A stretch of 64,000 nt of DNA, from the NCBI RefSeq assembly GCF_934371575.1, contig NZ_CAKRNY010000002.1, positions 1 to 64,000 on the forward strand. Direction: 5' to 3'. The notes beneath the pieces were generated by a model, which saw only the letters and a list, made by a program, of their open reading frames with translations, was not told the origin of the DNA and did no database searches. Made by a program: the position numbers and the translations under genes. Below, one piece after another: positions 45,905-54,112 of this stretch (positions within the stretch are counted from its first letter, which is position 1; each line of letters opens with the position of its first letter). This stretch comes from an uncultured Blautia sp. Lineage in GTDB: Bacteria; Bacillota; Clostridia; Lachnospirales; Lachnospiraceae.

Positions 45905-45970
45905 AGTCAATCCGAAAGGATGACTCTCGATACCAGATGACTTCTGGTGAGTCTTATTATAGAGTCTCTC
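45905..45970. promoter_or_regulatory. repeat cluster around the Tad operon promoter
   Basis: The 294-base gap before the operon holds an inverted repeat ACCAGA/TCTGGT (45932-45948), a GNRA-like hairpin with arms AATCC/GGAT (45909-45922), and copies of GACTC or GAGTC at 45922, 45949 and 45963, two of them flanking the -10 box. The arms could be operator half-sites or form a 5' leader hairpin. No known riboswitch consensus, including c-di-GMP classes, was recognised. Closer to the start codon, 45802-45900, nothing further was seen. Confidence 0.45.
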
Positions 45971-45984
45971 TTTCCATTTGTCCA
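45956..45984 (-). promoter_or_regulatory. Tad operon promoter
   Basis: On the minus strand TGGACA (45984-45979), 17-base spacer, TATAAT (45961-45956), about 155 bases before the first gene. Confidence 0.65.
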
Positions 45985-46095
45985 GTCCTTTTTATCAAAA
46001 TTTTCAAAAAAACTATAAACTGTTTTCCAAAAAGAGTATAATAAATATTATCGAAATTTTATTGCATCATACACTCTTAATATCGGAGGTGAATT

Positions 46096-46716
46096 ATGAC
46101 AATATTAACATGTCTGGGTGACAGCATTACTGACTGTGATCATTGCTTTACTGCTGATTTTCTTGGAAATGGTTACGTGCAAATACTCTCAAAACGTTTT
46201 GATGCAGAAGGGATCTCCTGCCAGGTACGGAACTGTGGTACAGATGGATTTACTGTAAACAGACTGTTGCAGCGGATACAGGGAAGTGAAATTCTTGCCG
46301 GAAATATTATAACAATTTTGATTGGAATAAATGATATCGGAATGATTGCAGATACATACCGGACACCTGATCAGCAGCATAAAATGCTGATTTCATTTTG
46401 CGAACACTATACAAATCTTTTAACAATATTAACAAAATCAACTTCTGCTATCATTATAATGGAACCATTTCTTTTTCCCTGGCCTTCTTTCTATGAAGGA
46501 TGGCTTCCATTTCTTTCTGATATGCAGAAAATGATCAGAGAACTGGCGGTGGATTTTCAATTACCCTACCTTTCTTTGCATCACGAATTAAACGAAGCAG
46601 CACGCTGTTATGGATATTCTGCGATCACAACGGATGGAATTCATCTTACAAGACAAGGACAGAAGATGATTGCAGACAAACTATATGGTTGCATCATGCA
46701 AAACAATTATGTATAA
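46096..46716 (+). CDS. SGNH/GDSL-type esterase
   Basis: The 206-residue protein has block I CLGDSITD (nucleophile Ser10), block III LIGINDIG near 77 and block V TDGIHLT near 184 with the catalytic Asp and His. There is no signal peptide, so it acts inside the cell, probably deacylating sugars or small esters. GGAGGTG precedes the ATG, and a TATAAT lies 50 bases upstream. A GNAT acetyltransferase follows after 35 bases, which would pair deacylation and acylation activities. Confidence 0.88.
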   Translation: MTILTCLGDSITDCDHCFTADFLGNGYVQILSKRFDAEGISCQVRNCGTDGFTVNRLLQRIQGSEILAGNIITILIGINDIGMIADTYRTPDQQHKMLISFCEHYTNLLTILTKSTSAIIIMEPFLFPWPSFYEGWLPFLSDMQKMIRELAVDFQLPYLSLHHELNEAARCYGYSAITTDGIHLTRQGQKMIADKLYGCIMQNNYV

Positions 46717-46751
46717 TTATCGTAAATTTTAAAGCAAAAGAAGGTTTTTCA

Positions 46752-47507
46752 ATGGATAAAATAATTAAAGAAATCGAAGATATGTCATTAAATGCCTGGC
46801 CATCCCATAAAATGGAGCTTTATGATGGGTGGATCCTCCGTTTTTCTTATTTTTATACTCACAGAACAAACAGCGTAGAACAATTTGGGACCTCTACTCT
46901 TTCCTGGAGAGAAAAAGTTTCTTTTTGCGAGGCAGAATATGCACGCCTTAACAGTCCGACTATTTTTAAGATCAGTCCTCTGGTTTCTCCTGACTTTGAT
47001 TATCTTTTGGAAAACCGTGGCTACGAAATTCAACATACAACTAATGTTATGGCAGCTTCTTTGGACGGAACAAACCTTTCAGCTCCCTGTGATCTGGTAA
47101 CGCTCACAGATACCATCCCTGACATCTGGATTGAAAGTCTTTTCGACCTGAAGGGTACCAACAATCCGATTCACCGTGCAGTAGTACCTTCCATGTATCA
47201 TGCCATTGTCAAAAATACTATATGTGCCGCTATCTGGAATAATGGAAAAATTATTGCAACAGGTCTTGGAATACTGGATCGCAATTATATTGGTTTATAC
47301 GCCATTCATGTTCATGAAGATTTTCGTCACAAAGGATATGCCCGTCAGATTTGCACTGCCCTTCTGAAAGAGGGCAAAAAGAAAGGAGCTGCCAAAGCCT
47401 ATCTGCAAGTAGTCGAGGGAAACACACCTGCACGTAATCTATATGAGTCACTTGGCCTTCATTACCTTTATACTTACTGGTTCCGGGTTCAGTCACCTGA
47501 AAATTGA
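46752..47507 (+). CDS. GNAT family N-acetyltransferase
   Basis: The 251-residue protein has a less conserved N-terminal half and a C-terminal GNAT domain (about 120-245). The acetyl-CoA loop is seen in HVHEDFRHKGYARQ near 195-208, followed by NTPARNLYESLGL near 228-240. Substrate unknown. ATG 46752 follows AAGAAGG. It is probably co-transcribed with the esterase upstream and ends at a hairpin shared with the convergent folT. Confidence 0.85.
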   Translation: MDKIIKEIEDMSLNAWPSHKMELYDGWILRFSYFYTHRTNSVEQFGTSTLSWREKVSFCEAEYARLNSPTIFKISPLVSPDFDYLLENRGYEIQHTTNVMAASLDGTNLSAPCDLVTLTDTIPDIWIESLFDLKGTNNPIHRAVVPSMYHAIVKNTICAAIWNNGKIIATGLGILDRNYIGLYAIHVHEDFRHKGYARQICTALLKEGKKKGAAKAYLQVVEGNTPARNLYESLGLHYLYTYWFRVQSPEN

Positions 47508-47518
47508 TAAAAGATGCA

Positions 47519-47570
47519 AAAAGACTGTGAGATCCGTTTGTAAAGAACAAACGATTCACAGTCTTTTCAT
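47519..47570. terminator. bidirectional terminator between the GNAT gene and folT
   Basis: AAGACTGTGA/TCACAGTCTT forms the outer stem and CGTTTGT/ACAAACG the inner stem. The plus side ends in TTTTC and the minus side in TTTTTGC. Confidence 0.75.
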
Positions 47571-47662
47571 TGGGGAATCATATTCTGTAGATCAATAAAA
47601 CACGTCTGACCCATTTAACTATTTACGTTTCTATGTATGAGTTTCTATGTATAAGTTTCTCT

Positions 47663-48223
47663 TTATACAGTCTTTTTCTCCAACTGTGTCGGTCTCACAT
47701 TTTCTACAACCAAACTTGTAAGAGGACTGAAATAAAGAAGGCTTGTAAGCACACAATAAATTGGAGTCATAATTGCAAACTGTACAAGACGTCCCGGCAT
47801 AATTGCATAGAAATTTGCTCCAATCATTACCAGTCCTGCAGTCGTAAATCCAAGAGTACCAACCACACCGGAAATCACAATTGCAATGCACATAATTGCT
47901 GTTTTTACTTTTCTGCTCTTCTCTGCCATTAACTTACCTGCAAATCCGGCAAACACTCCCCAGATTATCGCAGATAATGTAATAAGCGGATTGATACCGT
48001 ATCCTTTCATAAAACATCCAATGATATCGGCAACAGCGCCTTCTACGCCACCAGCCACAGGTCCCATCCAAAGACCAGCCAGTACAGTGGCAATAGTTCC
48101 AAGTGTAATACGATATACACCAAGATCGATTACCAGCACACGAGATAATACAAGCTGGATTGCAACCAGCAGTGCCAGAAATACCAGAGTCTTAACATTC
48201 CATGTCTGTTTGTTTTTTTGCAT
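47663..48223 (-). CDS. folT: folate ECF transporter substrate-binding subunit FolT
   Basis: The 186-residue membrane protein has about six helices and the FolT family pattern: a TLVFLALLVAIQLVLSR start, ITLGTIATVLAGLWMGP near residue 40 and GAVADIIGC near 63. It binds folate and needs the shared ECF energizing module, absent from the window. GGAGGTG precedes the ATG. The THF riboswitch and promoter upstream support a folate substrate. Confidence 0.88.
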   Translation of the reverse strand: MQKNKQTWNVKTLVFLALLVAIQLVLSRVLVIDLGVYRITLGTIATVLAGLWMGPVAGGVEGAVADIIGCFMKGYGINPLITLSAIIWGVFAGFAGKLMAEKSRKVKTAIMCIAIVISGVVGTLGFTTAGLVMIGANFYAIMPGRLVQFAIMTPIYCVLTSLLYFSPLTSLVVENVRPTQLEKKTV

Positions 48224-48245
48224 AAAAAAAACACCTCCATAATGA

Positions 48246-48269
48246 TTAAAATACCAGAGTAGTTACCAT
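48246..48269 (-). other. possible seven-codon leader peptide upstream of folT
   Basis: ATG GTA ACT ACT CTG GTA TTT TAA (MVTTLVF) on the minus strand is preceded by GGAGGG at 11 bases and ends 22 bases before folT. It lies between the riboswitch aptamer and folT, where it could couple translation to the switch. It may be fortuitous. Confidence 0.3.
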
Positions 48270-48308
48270 AAATAATAATCCCTCCACATTATGAGATGTT
48301 CTCACATG

Positions 48309-48412
48309 TAGCAACGGGTGCGGAAAATATATCGTAAGCAATCCTGTTGCTTTTCGTTTCACGGCGACTCCCCAGCCAATGAACACTTGACGCATAAATT
48401 CCTACTTCGCTA
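48309..48412 (-). promoter_or_regulatory. tetrahydrofolate (THF) riboswitch controlling folT
   Basis: Read on the minus strand, the segment carries conserved class I THF blocks in order: GUAG, then GCGUCAAGUG, GGGAGUCG, AACGAA and CCGC near the 3' end. P1 is UAGCGA/UUGCUA (48412-48407 with 48314-48309). The promoter places the transcript start just before P1. Downstream, ACAU.UGAGA/UCUCA.AUGU forms a hairpin without a U-run, which suggests control of translation rather than termination. Confidence 0.78.
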
Positions 48413-48428
48413 TTATTTATTTAAACTG

Positions 48429-48456
48429 ATTATAGCATAAAATGTAGAAATTTCAA
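48429..48456 (-). promoter_or_regulatory. folT promoter
   Basis: On the minus strand TTGAAA (48456-48451), 16-base spacer, TATAAT (48434-48429). Confidence 0.7.
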
Positions 48457-48628
48457 TATGTATTTGTTATAATATTCACAGTAATATGCGTTCACATGAT
48501 CTTCCGTCCGCTTGTATTTTCATGCAATAATTAAAATAGCAGTAAGTTGTGTATACTCTTTACATTTTAGCATACTCTAAGAATATCTCCCCTTATATGG
48601 GGCTATATTTTATAAAAGGAGTATCCAT

Positions 48629-48847
48629 ATGAGTATAAAAACAGAAAAGCCTATAACAAACGAGAAGCCATCATTTCCGCAGAATCCCTATAATGTTTTT
48701 TATGATAATTACCTGAACACTAATGCTGCAACGGAATGTACAGGGCTCGGCTATCGTATGCCGTATAATCTTGAGGAATGGGACGCATGCCGACAGGTTT
48801 TTGATTTTCTTCCTGTACCATTTCTGAATTCGGAGGATATAAAATAA
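48629..48847 (+). CDS. small protein of unknown function
   Basis: The 72-residue protein is polar, rich in Asn, Pro and aromatic residues, with no membrane segment and two cysteines (ATECTG, DACRQ). I do not recognise a family. AAAAGGAG lies seven bases before the ATG, and a possible promoter TTGTGT-18-CATACT is at 48547-48576. The stop is followed in frame by two more stop codons (TAA TAA TGA) that overlap the start of the lipoprotein gene, so the two are likely co-translated. Confidence 0.6.
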   Translation: MSIKTEKPITNEKPSFPQNPYNVFYDNYLNTNAATECTGLGYRMPYNLEEWDACRQVFDFLPVPFLNSEDIK

Positions 48848-48849
48848 TA

Positions 48850-50013
48850 ATGAAGAAATTCACAAAGCTTTTTCTTAGTTCCTGTGTACTGCTCTCTCTG
48901 TCAGGATGTACTGCCGGAGATCTGATTTCCAGCTATACATCCTCTCAGCCAGACTCCACTGCTAAGCAGGAAACTTCTGATACGCCAAAACAACGTGTTT
49001 ATATGGATGAAATCAAGGGTACTCTTCTGGACTTCACAGGTGCCACACTTACCATGACAAGTCATGAGCAAACCTATGTTTTCGATCTGTCTAAGGCAAC
49101 ACTGGAATGCGAAGATGGTATGATTACCGGTGATGAAATCAGTGTTATCTATGAAGGCCAGTTTTCAAACGCCGATACCAGCTCTGTAAAAGCCTTAAAG
49201 GTAGTAGATGATTTTCATAAAAAAAATCAACTGAAAGTGCGAAAAGCTTATGGAGAAATCCAGAGTCTGACGCCAAACACCATAACAATCAAAAATAAGA
49301 AGGGCAAAACAGCGACCTACCCAATTACAGGAACCGAGCAGTACTATCAGAACGGTATCCATACCGGAATGTGGGTATATATCCATTTTAAGGGAAAATT
49401 TTCTTCCAGTCAGGATGGACAGAGTTCCTCTCTTAACGCCAGCCATCTGAAAGTACTTAGTGTTTCTGATATTGATCCGTTGACACTGCCTGAACCAACG
49501 CCAACCCCAGAGCTCTCTTCAGATTCAGCTGATGAGTCAGAAAAAGAACAGCAGCTGCATGCAGTTATTCAGAATATTTCTTCGAATATTCTGACTGTCA
49601 AGCCATCCGGATCTGATGATTCCCAGTCAATACTGAATATAGATCTTTCACAAATTCCCTCTTACTTCAAGGGGGGAACTGCTCCTGGCTCCTATGTAAC
49701 CATAAATTACAAAGGACAGTATCAGGAAAATTCACTGGATGGTATTACTGTTACATCGGTAACCGGCGATGATCCTGATTCTCTTGCTACCCGCAATCTT
49801 ACCTACACCGTCAGCGGTTTAATTATTGGACACACAGCCAATACAGTCACGATCCAGACCGGAGACGGTGCTGTGATCACCTGTTTCACAGAAGGAGCGA
49901 GAGATACCTCAACCAGCAGCATGGAATCCGGCGCCAGTATTTGCATTACCTTTGATCCTACAAAGTCGAAAGAATCCAATATTTATACATCTATCAAGAT
50001 TCAGGACGCTTAA
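48850..50013 (+). CDS. lipoprotein with three related beta domains, unknown function
   Basis: The 387-residue protein has a lipoprotein signal peptide ending LSGC (lipidated Cys20). The mature part has a Ser/Thr-rich tether and three related beta modules (about 50-120, 125-200 and 230-300) plus a fourth partial copy near 315-385. Each has the theme I..I..NTITIK..KG, then a hydrophobic strand Y..G....V.IHFKGKF, separated by a Pro/Thr linker. Anchored to the outer face of the membrane. Function unknown. Its last codons are part of the terminator hairpin and overlap the convergent amidohydrolase gene by 20 bases. Confidence 0.75.
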   Translation: MKKFTKLFLSSCVLLSLSGCTAGDLISSYTSSQPDSTAKQETSDTPKQRVYMDEIKGTLLDFTGATLTMTSHEQTYVFDLSKATLECEDGMITGDEISVIYEGQFSNADTSSVKALKVVDDFHKKNQLKVRKAYGEIQSLTPNTITIKNKKGKTATYPITGTEQYYQNGIHTGMWVYIHFKGKFSSSQDGQSSSLNASHLKVLSVSDIDPLTLPEPTPTPELSSDSADESEKEQQLHAVIQNISSNILTVKPSGSDDSQSILNIDLSQIPSYFKGGTAPGSYVTINYKGQYQENSLDGITVTSVTGDDPDSLATRNLTYTVSGLIIGHTANTVTIQTGDGAVITCFTEGARDTSTSSMESGASICITFDPTKSKESNIYTSIKIQDA

Positions 50014-50878
50014 AAGTGTCCTGAATCTTTTTTTCACCTGCTTTCAACCAGGAAATCACGTCTTTTGATTCCCCAAGAATGTCTGTAACAGCCTGATACT
50101 CATTCAACAATCCGATGCCGTGGGGAACCATATATGCACCGGCATCACTGCCAAGAGCTACCTTTGCTTTATAATTCCATGCCATTCTGAGATTTCTTTC
50201 TGAAATCTCTATAATTGGTTTAAGAACCTGTTCCTCATATCTTCCACAGTCCCAAAGATTACGTATGGTCACAAGAGTAGGAACCCATACTGTATCGCTT
50301 TCGGCCAGCATTTCAATTGTTTCTTTATCCATATAATTTCCATGCTCCAAGGAATCCACATCGGCCTCCACTGCTGCCTGCACGCCATAAATTCCATTCG
50401 TATGGCTCATAACCGCAAAACCTTCCTCATGAGCAATATGTACCATTTCACGAACTTCTTCTTTGTTCAAAGGATTCCCGGTAACCTGTCCATGATTATT
50501 AAAATCCAAAAGACCTGTTGTCATGATCTTAATAAAATCTGCGCCCTGTTTTTTTGCTTCTTTAACCAGCGCGTAATATTCTTTCATATTATCAAACCCT
50601 TTTCCCACAATAGCCCCGTAATGACCATTTTTATGAATGGCAAAAATCGGAGTCCGATAATCAATTCCATATTCTGCTGCCAGGTCTTTTGCTCTTTTGG
50701 ACACCCCCAGAGCATCCCCACCATCTCTCAAAAATGTAATTCCCAACTTCTGGTACGCCTTCAGATGTTCCCGTATTGACTGATCATCTATCTGTTCTTT
50801 ATGAATGGCAATGGCTTTCCTGTAATTCAGACCATCCATGATTATATGTGCGTGACATTCCCCGAATATTTCTCTCAT
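49994..50878 (-). CDS. amidohydrolase family protein (imidazolonepropionase-like)
   Basis: The 294-residue metal hydrolase shows the ligand motifs of COG1228-type amidohydrolases: HAH (CHAHII near residue 10), Lys in DFIKIM near 115, His in MSHTNG near 159, His in LEHGNYM near 178 and Asp in LGSDAG near 244. It is shorter than most family members, lacking the N-terminal beta sandwich half. Substrate unknown. It ends within the lipoprotein's terminator. Confidence 0.8.
   Translation of the reverse strand: MREIFGECHAHIIMDGLNYRKAIAIHKEQIDDQSIREHLKAYQKLGITFLRDGGDALGVSKRAKDLAAEYGIDYRTPIFAIHKNGHYGAIVGKGFDNMKEYYALVKEAKKQGADFIKIMTTGLLDFNNHGQVTGNPLNKEEVREMVHIAHEEGFAVMSHTNGIYGVQAAVEADVDSLEHGNYMDKETIEMLAESDTVWVPTLVTIRNLWDCGRYEEQVLKPIIEISERNLRMAWNYKAKVALGSDAGAYMVPHGIGLLNEYQAVTDILGESKDVISWLKAGEKKIQDTFKRPES
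49997..50034. terminator. terminator shared by the lipoprotein and amidohydrolase genes
   Basis: A 12-base stem AAGATTCAGGAC/GTCCTGAATCTT (49997-50008 with 50018-50029) is followed by TTTTT. Both stop codons lie in or beside the hairpin. Confidence 0.85.
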
Positions 50879-50970
50879 ATTTTATTATTTCCTCAAATTA
50901 TAACCATACTTTCACTGTCAGTCAGATATGTACAATTCCTTTCACTACTTGCCTGTTTCTATGTTGTAAT

Positions 50971-52125
50971 TTACTGTTTACAGAAAAAGCCACGAATTTC
51001 TTGCTCAGTTGCCTGTACGGAACCCTGTACAAAGAACGGCTTACCACCGCCTCTTCCGTTAAGTGCAGCGTTCATTGCTTTGGTAAATTCACGTAAATCC
51101 CCATCTCGTTCGCCTATTGCATACTTATAACTTCCATCTGCATTTTTAGAAAATACAGCGCAGCGTCCCAGACAAACCTGCAGCACTGCATCTGTAAGCT
51201 TCTGTACACTTCCTGCTTCCATTCCATTCTGGAATAAAAGTACATTCTCTTTGCCTTTCCATTTGGCAGCTTCATTTGCAATAAAATCTTCTTCCATTGC
51301 AAGCACTCTTCCCTTTAAAACAAAGTTCTCATCCTGAAGCCGCTCTACTGCTGCTGCAGTATTAGATGCTTTCGCAGAAAGTTTAACTGAAATCTGCCGA
51401 TTTTGTTCATTTACCATATTCAAATAGTCCAGCACTCTTTTTCCAGACAACATTTCTATGCGAACGCCTTCTCGAAATTTCACTACTGAAAGTAATTTCA
51501 CCATTCCAATTTCACCGGTACGTGTTACATGAATTCCACAACATGCACAGGTATCTGCTCCTGGAAATCGTACAATGCGTACCCAGCCAGAAAGCTCTTT
51601 TTTGCTTCTATACTCAAGAGTCTTTAATTCCTCTTCTGTAGGATAAAATATCTCAACCTGATGATCTGCCCAAATTATCTGATTGGCCTTTGCTTCAATC
51701 TCAGCCATTTGAGTTTCATCTAACATTCCACTGAAATCAATTGTAATTACATCACTCCCCATGTGAAAGCCCACATTGTCATATCCAAATGCTTCATGGA
51801 CAAGTCCACTCACAATATGTTCGCCTGAATGCTGCTGCATAAGGTCAAATCTTCTGTTCCAGTCAATTATTCCAGTCACTTCAGCTCCGGTTTCCAGCCT
51901 ACCATCTGTATAATGGATCAGTTCTCCATTCTTTTCATGGACTTCCTTTACATTTACACCTCCCAATATACCGGTATCGTAAGGCTGTCCACCACCTTCC
52001 GGATAAAACGCTGTCTGATCAAGAATTATTTCATAGCCCTTTTTACCTTCACGACATTCCAGAACTCTGGCTGTAAATTCTTTTTTATATGCATCTTCAT
52101 AGTATAATTTCTTTGTTTCGTACAT
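50971..52125 (-). CDS. alanyl-tRNA editing protein with DHHA1 domain (AlaX-L type)
   Basis: The 384-residue protein has the editing domain motifs of AlaRS/AlaX: FYPEGGGQP near residue 41, HSGEHI near 100 (first zinc pair) and CACCGIH near 200 (second pair). A helical linker and a DHHA1-like C-terminus follow, with NGRGGGKP near 360. It hydrolyses mischarged Ser- or Gly-tRNA-Ala. No aminoacylation domain is present. ATG 52125 follows AGGGG at six bases. Confidence 0.9.
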   Translation of the reverse strand: MYETKKLYYEDAYKKEFTARVLECREGKKGYEIILDQTAFYPEGGGQPYDTGILGGVNVKEVHEKNGELIHYTDGRLETGAEVTGIIDWNRRFDLMQQHSGEHIVSGLVHEAFGYDNVGFHMGSDVITIDFSGMLDETQMAEIEAKANQIIWADHQVEIFYPTEEELKTLEYRSKKELSGWVRIVRFPGADTCACCGIHVTRTGEIGMVKLLSVVKFREGVRIEMLSGKRVLDYLNMVNEQNRQISVKLSAKASNTAAAVERLQDENFVLKGRVLAMEEDFIANEAAKWKGKENVLLFQNGMEAGSVQKLTDAVLQVCLGRCAVFSKNADGSYKYAIGERDGDLREFTKAMNAALNGRGGGKPFFVQGSVQATEQEIRGFFCKQ

Positions 52126-52309
52126 ATATACCCCTTCTTTCACTTAACTCTGTAAAAATATCCTTTTAAGAATTGATTATAATCTATTTGTTCCGCTCCT
52201 ACAATTGCTAAACCTTTACTTTATAAAAATAATTTTTTATGATTTTTTGAAGTACTTTTTTGCACAGCCGCGTTATAATAAATGAACGGACAGGAAAGGA
52301 GCTGATAAC

Positions 52310-52822
52310 ATTTCACAGGAACAATATCTGGAATATTTAATTGATCAATACCAAAACCTCATATATTCCATTTGTCTGAAATCTGTAGGTAATCCTTTCG
52401 ATGCAGAAGACCTTACGCAGGAGGTATTTCTGTCCGCCTATAAAAATCTTGTTCGATTTGATGGAATGTATGAAAAAGCCTGGCTTAGTAAAATTGCAGT
52501 ACATAAATGTCTGGATTTCCTTAAAGCAGCAGGACGCCGCTCTATTCCGACAGAAGATGTATACTTTTCTCAGCTCCCTGATCTGGAAACTCATTCCTCA
52601 CCGGAGGAACAATACCTGCAATCTGATTCAAGTCAACAGGTTTTTCAATTATGCAGCAGTCTGAAAAGTCCTTATCGCGAAATTGCCATTGCACATTTCT
52701 GTAAACAAATGTCCGTAACAGAAATAGCTCAAAAAGAAGGCAAAAATCCAAAAACAATTCAGACACAATTATACCGTGCAAAGGGTATGTTAAAAAAAAT
52801 GTTAACAGAAAGGAGCGATTGA
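52310..52822 (+). CDS. ECF-type sigma factor with ATT start codon
   Basis: The 170-residue protein has a full region 2 (LIYSICLKS... FDAEDLTQEVFLSAYKNL near residues 18-50) and a region 4 helix-turn-helix (MSVTEIAQKEGKNPKTIQTQLYRAKGML near 135-163). Region 2 begins almost at once, so the first in-frame ATG (52466) would delete it. The only start with a ribosome binding site is ATT at 52310, eight bases after AAGGAG; an in-frame TGA lies upstream. A TATAAT is at 52275. Anti-sigma and TM2-like genes follow in the same operon. Confidence 0.8.
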   Translation: MSQEQYLEYLIDQYQNLIYSICLKSVGNPFDAEDLTQEVFLSAYKNLVRFDGMYEKAWLSKIAVHKCLDFLKAAGRRSIPTEDVYFSQLPDLETHSSPEEQYLQSDSSQQVFQLCSSLKSPYREIAIAHFCKQMSVTEIAQKEGKNPKTIQTQLYRAKGMLKKMLTERSD

Positions 52823-53317
52823 ATGCATATCAATAATAATAACTTAACCAATTTTCAGACTGAAAAAATGACTACAGATGAACTTATTGTTTTTCTTGAG
52901 CATCTGGATACCTGCGATTACTGCCTGGAGCAATTGATAAACAATCAGAACAGCTTCCAGACTGCCGCTCCTGCTTATATGAAAGAAACAATAATGAATC
53001 GAGCCAGAGATACCGATACTCAGGTTCAGAAAACTGCTGTAAATGCAACTCATCAAATACATCTTTTCTATGAGGGGCTTCGCACTGTAGTTGGAGTTGT
53101 ACTGGCACTGATTATGTTGTTCAGTCTGGGACAGATAAACTGTTTCTCTCCACAATATCTGCAATCCCCCTCGCAATCTGCAAAGGAACGACTGGAAGCT
53201 CAAACTTCCTTCCATAATTTTTCAGATGGAATCACAGATAGTTTCTCAGGCGGTTCAAAAAAGATTGTTGACTATATTAATTCTATTTCTAATACTATAG
53301 CAAACGGAGGTAATTAG
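52823..53317 (+). CDS. zinc-type anti-sigma factor
   Basis: The 164-residue protein has an H-x3-C-x2-C site (HLDTCDYC near residues 27-34) typical of ZAS anti-sigma domains, then a membrane helix at about 88-106 and an extracytoplasmic tail of about 55 residues. It begins at the base after the sigma stop codon and should hold that sigma at the membrane. The signal is unknown. Confidence 0.75.
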   Translation: MHINNNNLTNFQTEKMTTDELIVFLEHLDTCDYCLEQLINNQNSFQTAAPAYMKETIMNRARDTDTQVQKTAVNATHQIHLFYEGLRTVVGVVLALIMLFSLGQINCFSPQYLQSPSQSAKERLEAQTSFHNFSDGITDSFSGGSKKIVDYINSISNTIANGGN

Positions 53318-53318
53318 T

Positions 53319-54062
53319 ATGCAAAAACAAAAAAGAGGATTTCTACTGTTTATCTGCTCCCTGATTCCGGGAGCCGGAGAAATGTATATGGGCTTCTTCA
53401 AACAGGGAATCAGCATCATGACACTTTTCTGGGCCATTATTGCAATCGCCGGAGGACTGAATATTGCCTCTCTGGTTATCCTTCTTCCTATAATATGGTT
53501 TTACAGCTTCTTCCATGTGCACAATCTGAAGGAAATGCCGGAAGAAGAATTCTATGCTTTAGAAGACAACTATATTCTTCATCTTGATCGTGTCTTTCAA
53601 AATACGGAAAAAATCACACAAAGGCAACAAAAAATTGCAGCTGTTATTCTGATTATTTTCGGAATTGCAATGCTCTGGAACAGCTTACGCGACATGTTGT
53701 TCTGGATTCTTCCAGACGCTCAGGTTTATATCATACAGGATATTATGTATCAGCTTCCATCGGTTATCATTGGCATTCTGATCATAGTTGCCGGGTATCA
53801 GATTCTTACCGGAAAGATTAAAACGCTCTCTTCGGAAGCGGTGCCAGATAATCCCAAAAGAATGCAGGAGCATCCCTGGCAGAAAAAGCCGCTGCATCAA
53901 TCTGACAACAACCATGCAGCCAAAACGAACATAAATTACGATTCTGTTGCGGAGCCCTTACCAGCACCTGCCGCAAATTCTGCAACAGAATCCACTACAG
54001 ATTCTGATACAGATTCTGCTGTAGATTCTGAAGCGGCTCCTGATAATAATTCAGTTCAATAG
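53319..54062 (+). CDS. TM2-like membrane protein
   Basis: The 247-residue protein has an N-terminal TM2-like pair of helices (SLIPGAGEMYMGFFKQG near residues 14-30), two further helices near 108-130 and 145-165, and a disordered acidic C-tail rich in Asp, Ser and Thr. The glycine-rich GAGEMYMG turn is the TM2 mark. Last gene of the sigma/anti-sigma operon; a target or partner of the sensing system is likely. Confidence 0.72.
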   Translation: MQKQKRGFLLFICSLIPGAGEMYMGFFKQGISIMTLFWAIIAIAGGLNIASLVILLPIIWFYSFFHVHNLKEMPEEEFYALEDNYILHLDRVFQNTEKITQRQQKIAAVILIIFGIAMLWNSLRDMLFWILPDAQVYIIQDIMYQLPSVIIGILIIVAGYQILTGKIKTLSSEAVPDNPKRMQEHPWQKKPLHQSDNNHAAKTNINYDSVAEPLPAPAANSATESTTDSDTDSAVDSEAAPDNNSVQ

Positions 54063-54076
54063 CTGCAGATAATATT

Positions 54077-54112
54077 ACCGCCGATAAAGTTTACTTCATC
54101 GGCGGTATTTTT
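54077..54112. terminator. terminator between the TM2-like gene and birA
   Basis: ACCGCCGAT/ATCGGCGGT (54077-54085 with 54098-54106) with an inner AGT/ACT pairing, followed by ATTTTT. The birA stop codon (54091-54093) is inside the loop. Confidence 0.75.

Noticed and set aside
45905..45970. c-di-GMP riboswitch in the Tad operon leader
   Set aside because: The conserved GCAcAGGGCAAACC and GGGACGCAAAGCC blocks of class I, and the class II core, are missing, and the likely transcript start lies within the repeat region.
47620..47662. Short direct repeat (GTTTCTATGTAT, two copies) as a CRISPR or attachment site
   Set aside because: Only two short copies just after folT, with no spacers or integrase, so it is likely a local slippage repeat.
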